From Flavivirga spongiicola (lineage in GTDB: Bacteria > Bacteroidota > Bacteroidia > Flavobacteriales > Flavobacteriaceae): 64,000 nt of DNA. The stretch spans positions 4,601,001 through 4,665,000 of the forward strand of contig NZ_JAUOEO010000001.1 in assembly GCF_030540825.1 (NCBI RefSeq). Direction: 5' to 3'. This document shows positions 62,220 through 64,000 of the stretch, piece after piece. A program made the position numbers and the translations under genes. The notes beneath the pieces are model-generated. The model did not search any database. It was not told where the DNA came from and saw only the letters and a list, made by a program, of their open reading frames with translations. Positions within the stretch are counted from its first letter, which is position 1; every line of letters begins with the position of its first letter.

Positions 62220-64000
62220 TTATTCATTAAAATCAGCAAAAAATCTTTTCTTCTGTTTTTTAGTTAGTTCCCCGACCTGCCCGAAGTCTTCTCCTTTTTT
62301 AATAGCCTTTATAATCTCACTTATGTCCAATAATATTGGTTTTATTTTAATTAAGCCATCATTCGTTCCCATTAGTAATGATCGATTATCTTTAGATAAT
62401 TCTGCAATTGAAATATTATCTCCTTCTTCCGTTAGATCTAGGATTAGTTTACCACCATCTTCTATTGACCATATTTTGATTGTATTGTCTTTGGAACAAC
62501 TTATGATAAATCTTCCATCTGGTGAAAAATTAGCATATTTTATACCACTAGAGTGACCTGTTAATTTTAAGAATATTGAATCTGTAAAACCATTACTGAA
62601 ATCATAAACATGAATCGTTCTATCTTCTGAAGCAGTTAAATATAAGGTTTGATCTCTAGAAGCTTTTATTAAATTAATTTTGGCACTATGACTTTTCAGA
62701 GTACCAACTTGATTGAATAAATATTTTGAGCTAGAACTTAGTTTATCTTCTTTAACTATTTTGTAAAATTCAACATGGTTATTAGGTGTTATTGCAGAAA
62801 GTAGGCTTGTACTATTATCAAAAGTATTATCATTAAATTCCATAATAATAGATTCCCCAATTCCTATAGTTGGAAACTTGGAGGACCATTTATCAATTTG
62901 CATGCACTTATCCAAGTTACTATTCCATATCAATGCTTCGCCTCTGTTTGTAGATGTTACTAATTGTTTGCCTTCTGCAAAGAAATTAATGGAGTTGAAC
63001 ATTTGATTATCTTTTAAAGTACACCTATTAAGTAGACTTATAGAATCGTTCCTAAATACAAAACTCATCAACTCGTTATTTCTAATTATAGAGAAATAAT
63101 CCTTAAAATGAGGATCCGTATTATTGTATATTGGTATTGATCCAATAACCTTATTTTTACTGTCATTTGAAATTAATAATGGTTTACCAAATTCAGAAAT
63201 TTGGACTTTGGCGTCTTGATTCTGTAATGAATAAATACTGGCCATTCCATTTTGAAAAGTTGCCAAAATATTATCTTCATTATTTAAATATTTCAAACTC
63301 AGTATCTCTGCTTGTTGATTTGAATCATAAACAGTTGCAGCTTTCTTTTTCATAGGCCATTGGCGAATCTTTTTGTCCGATACTGTAATTATGAAATCAT
63401 CATTTTTGGAAAACCACATCTTAGTGAGGTTTATATGACCTGATAGAGTTGCAAGAGGATTACCTTCGAGATCCCAGAGTTTAACGTTTTGGTCATCTCC
63501 AGATGTTAAGAAATAATCTCCATGGTTAGAGATTTTCAAACGTTTTATTTCCGAAGAATGGGGATTATCAATCTTATGAATTCTCTTACTCTTCAATATA
63601 TCATAAATGAATATGTCATTACCTACTGTTGCAACAACTAAGTTTTTCTCTTTAGAAAATGTAGCGTGTTTTAATTTTTGATTACCTACTTTTAGACTGA
63701 ACTCTAGTGGGTTCTTGATCCTAACTGTATTTGAATCTATAACATTGAACTGGTTATTCAAAAATATCTTACCATTTTCGTAAGCACACAAAACAATTTT
63801 ATCCTCATACAGGTGCGCCAATGGCGATAGTTCATTGTTTCCGTGCGTATTATCACCCGCTTCATATAATTTGCCGTTTACAAAATGATAAAAACGTACA
63901 ATTTTTCCTTTAGACTTAGTGACAATTTTGTTTTGGGTTACAAAATCAGCGTAAACCATATTTCCTCTATAGGTGTCTTTGTCAAGGAGAAGTCCTTTTC
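62220..64000 (-). CDS. WD40 beta-propeller protein, C-terminal part (gene continues past the window)
   Basis: The frame stays open to the right edge; the Met at 63957-63959 is internal (G-N-M-V-Y-A-D-F-V continues a repeat). At least 593 residues are visible, with WD40 units such as DDQNVKLWDLEGNPLATLSGH, EDRTIHVYDFSNGF and FSPDGRFIISCSKDNTIKIWSIEDGG. The final segment ISEIIKAIKKGEDFGQVGELTKKQKKRFF is typical of the C-termini of Bacteroidota STAND or protease WD40 proteins. The effector part (NTPase, caspase or other) would lie beyond 64000. It is convergent with the EAD-type gene. Confidence 0.8.
   Translation of the reverse strand, partial: KGLLLDKDTYRGNMVYADFVTQNKIVTKSKGKIVRFYHFVNGKLYEAGDNTHGNNELSPLAHLYEDKIVLCAYENGKIFLNNQFNVIDSNTVRIKNPLEFSLKVGNQKLKHATFSKEKNLVVATVGNDIFIYDILKSKRIHKIDNPHSSEIKRLKISNHGDYFLTSGDDQNVKLWDLEGNPLATLSGHINLTKMWFSKNDDFIITVSDKKIRQWPMKKKAATVYDSNQQAEILSLKYLNNEDNILATFQNGMASIYSLQNQDAKVQISEFGKPLLISNDSKNKVIGSIPIYNNTDPHFKDYFSIIRNNELMSFVFRNDSISLLNRCTLKDNQMFNSINFFAEGKQLVTSTNRGEALIWNSNLDKCMQIDKWSSKFPTIGIGESIIMEFNDNTFDNSTSLLSAITPNNHVEFYKIVKEDKLSSSSKYLFNQVGTLKSHSAKINLIKASRDQTLYLTASEDRTIHVYDFSNGFTDSIFLKLTGHSSGIKYANFSPDGRFIISCSKDNTIKIWSIEDGGKLILDLTEEGDNISIAELSKDNRSLLMGTNDGLIKIKPILLDISEIIKAIKKGEDFGQVGELTKKQKKRFFADFNE

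Overview
The window is chromosomal DNA from a low-GC member of the Bacteroidota, most likely a marine Flavobacteriaceae. The evidence is the AT-rich composition, TAnnTTTG-type -7 promoter elements (for example before the tRNA and the ribB-like gene), a secreted peptidase with a type IX secretion sorting tail, and families typical of this group (DUF2911, DUF6952, a ribB fused to a degenerate GTP cyclohydrolase II domain, CTn-type integrase). I cannot assign a genus.

Region 1 (1-6 kb) holds small housekeeping genes: the tail of an AraC-type regulator cut by the window edge, a PAS protein, a flavin-binding oxidase-like protein, a nitronate monooxygenase, an RlmI-like rRNA methyltransferase and two exported proteins. 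Region 2 (6.2-12.9 kb) is a five-gene minus-strand operon with a divergent Lrp/AsnC regulator. It encodes an ethanolamine-type permease, a glutamine-synthetase-like gamma-glutamyl ligase, an iron alcohol dehydrogenase, an aldehyde dehydrogenase and a gamma-glutamyl hydrolase. I read it as an aerobic, microcompartment-free pathway that gamma-glutamylates ethanolamine (or a similar amino alcohol) and oxidises it towards glycine.

Region 3 (13-29 kb) is mixed core metabolism: dnaK with a curious duplicated 3' end, sdaA, panB, an RluA-type pseudouridine synthase, two small exported proteins with a decayed paralogue beside them, a histidine kinase pair, and a methionine gamma-lyase-like enzyme with a divergent Lrp regulator. 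Region 4 (29-38 kb) has an NhaC antiporter and a concentration of peroxide-defence genes: a peroxiredoxin/thioredoxin/DUF6952 trio, katG with an ankyrin protein, and tpx. Region 5 (38-48 kb) is core envelope and division genes (dgkA-like, ftsK, lolA, lptF/G, ribB-like), then a DegT aminotransferase, a nitroreductase and a Tat-exported cysteamine-dioxygenase-like cupin.

Region 6 (48 kb to the right edge) is an accessory island that begins at a tRNA-Ser(TGA). It carries a CTn-type tyrosine integrase with an unusual active site, a possible RteC-like protein and an excisionase-like HTH protein. Next comes a compact five-gene minus-strand operon: MazG-like pyrophosphohydrolase, 5-hmdU-DNA-kinase-helical-domain protein, TIR-like (ThsB/DUF1863) protein, Nmad2 protein and a small three-TM protein. 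I propose this as a nucleotide- or DNA-modification-sensing anti-phage system; it is the most interesting thing in the window. A membrane-anchored HerA-type ATPase, a long hairpin, a T9SS subtilase and tandem repeats follow. At the edge are a gene with an N-terminal effector-associated-like domain plus a TM anchor and a truncated WD40 gene, probably a second conflict system continuing past the window. A matched repeat, GTTACCCT-N4-GTTACCCT, at 48.2 kb and 60.8 kb may mark the ends or integrase sites of a 12.5 kb element.
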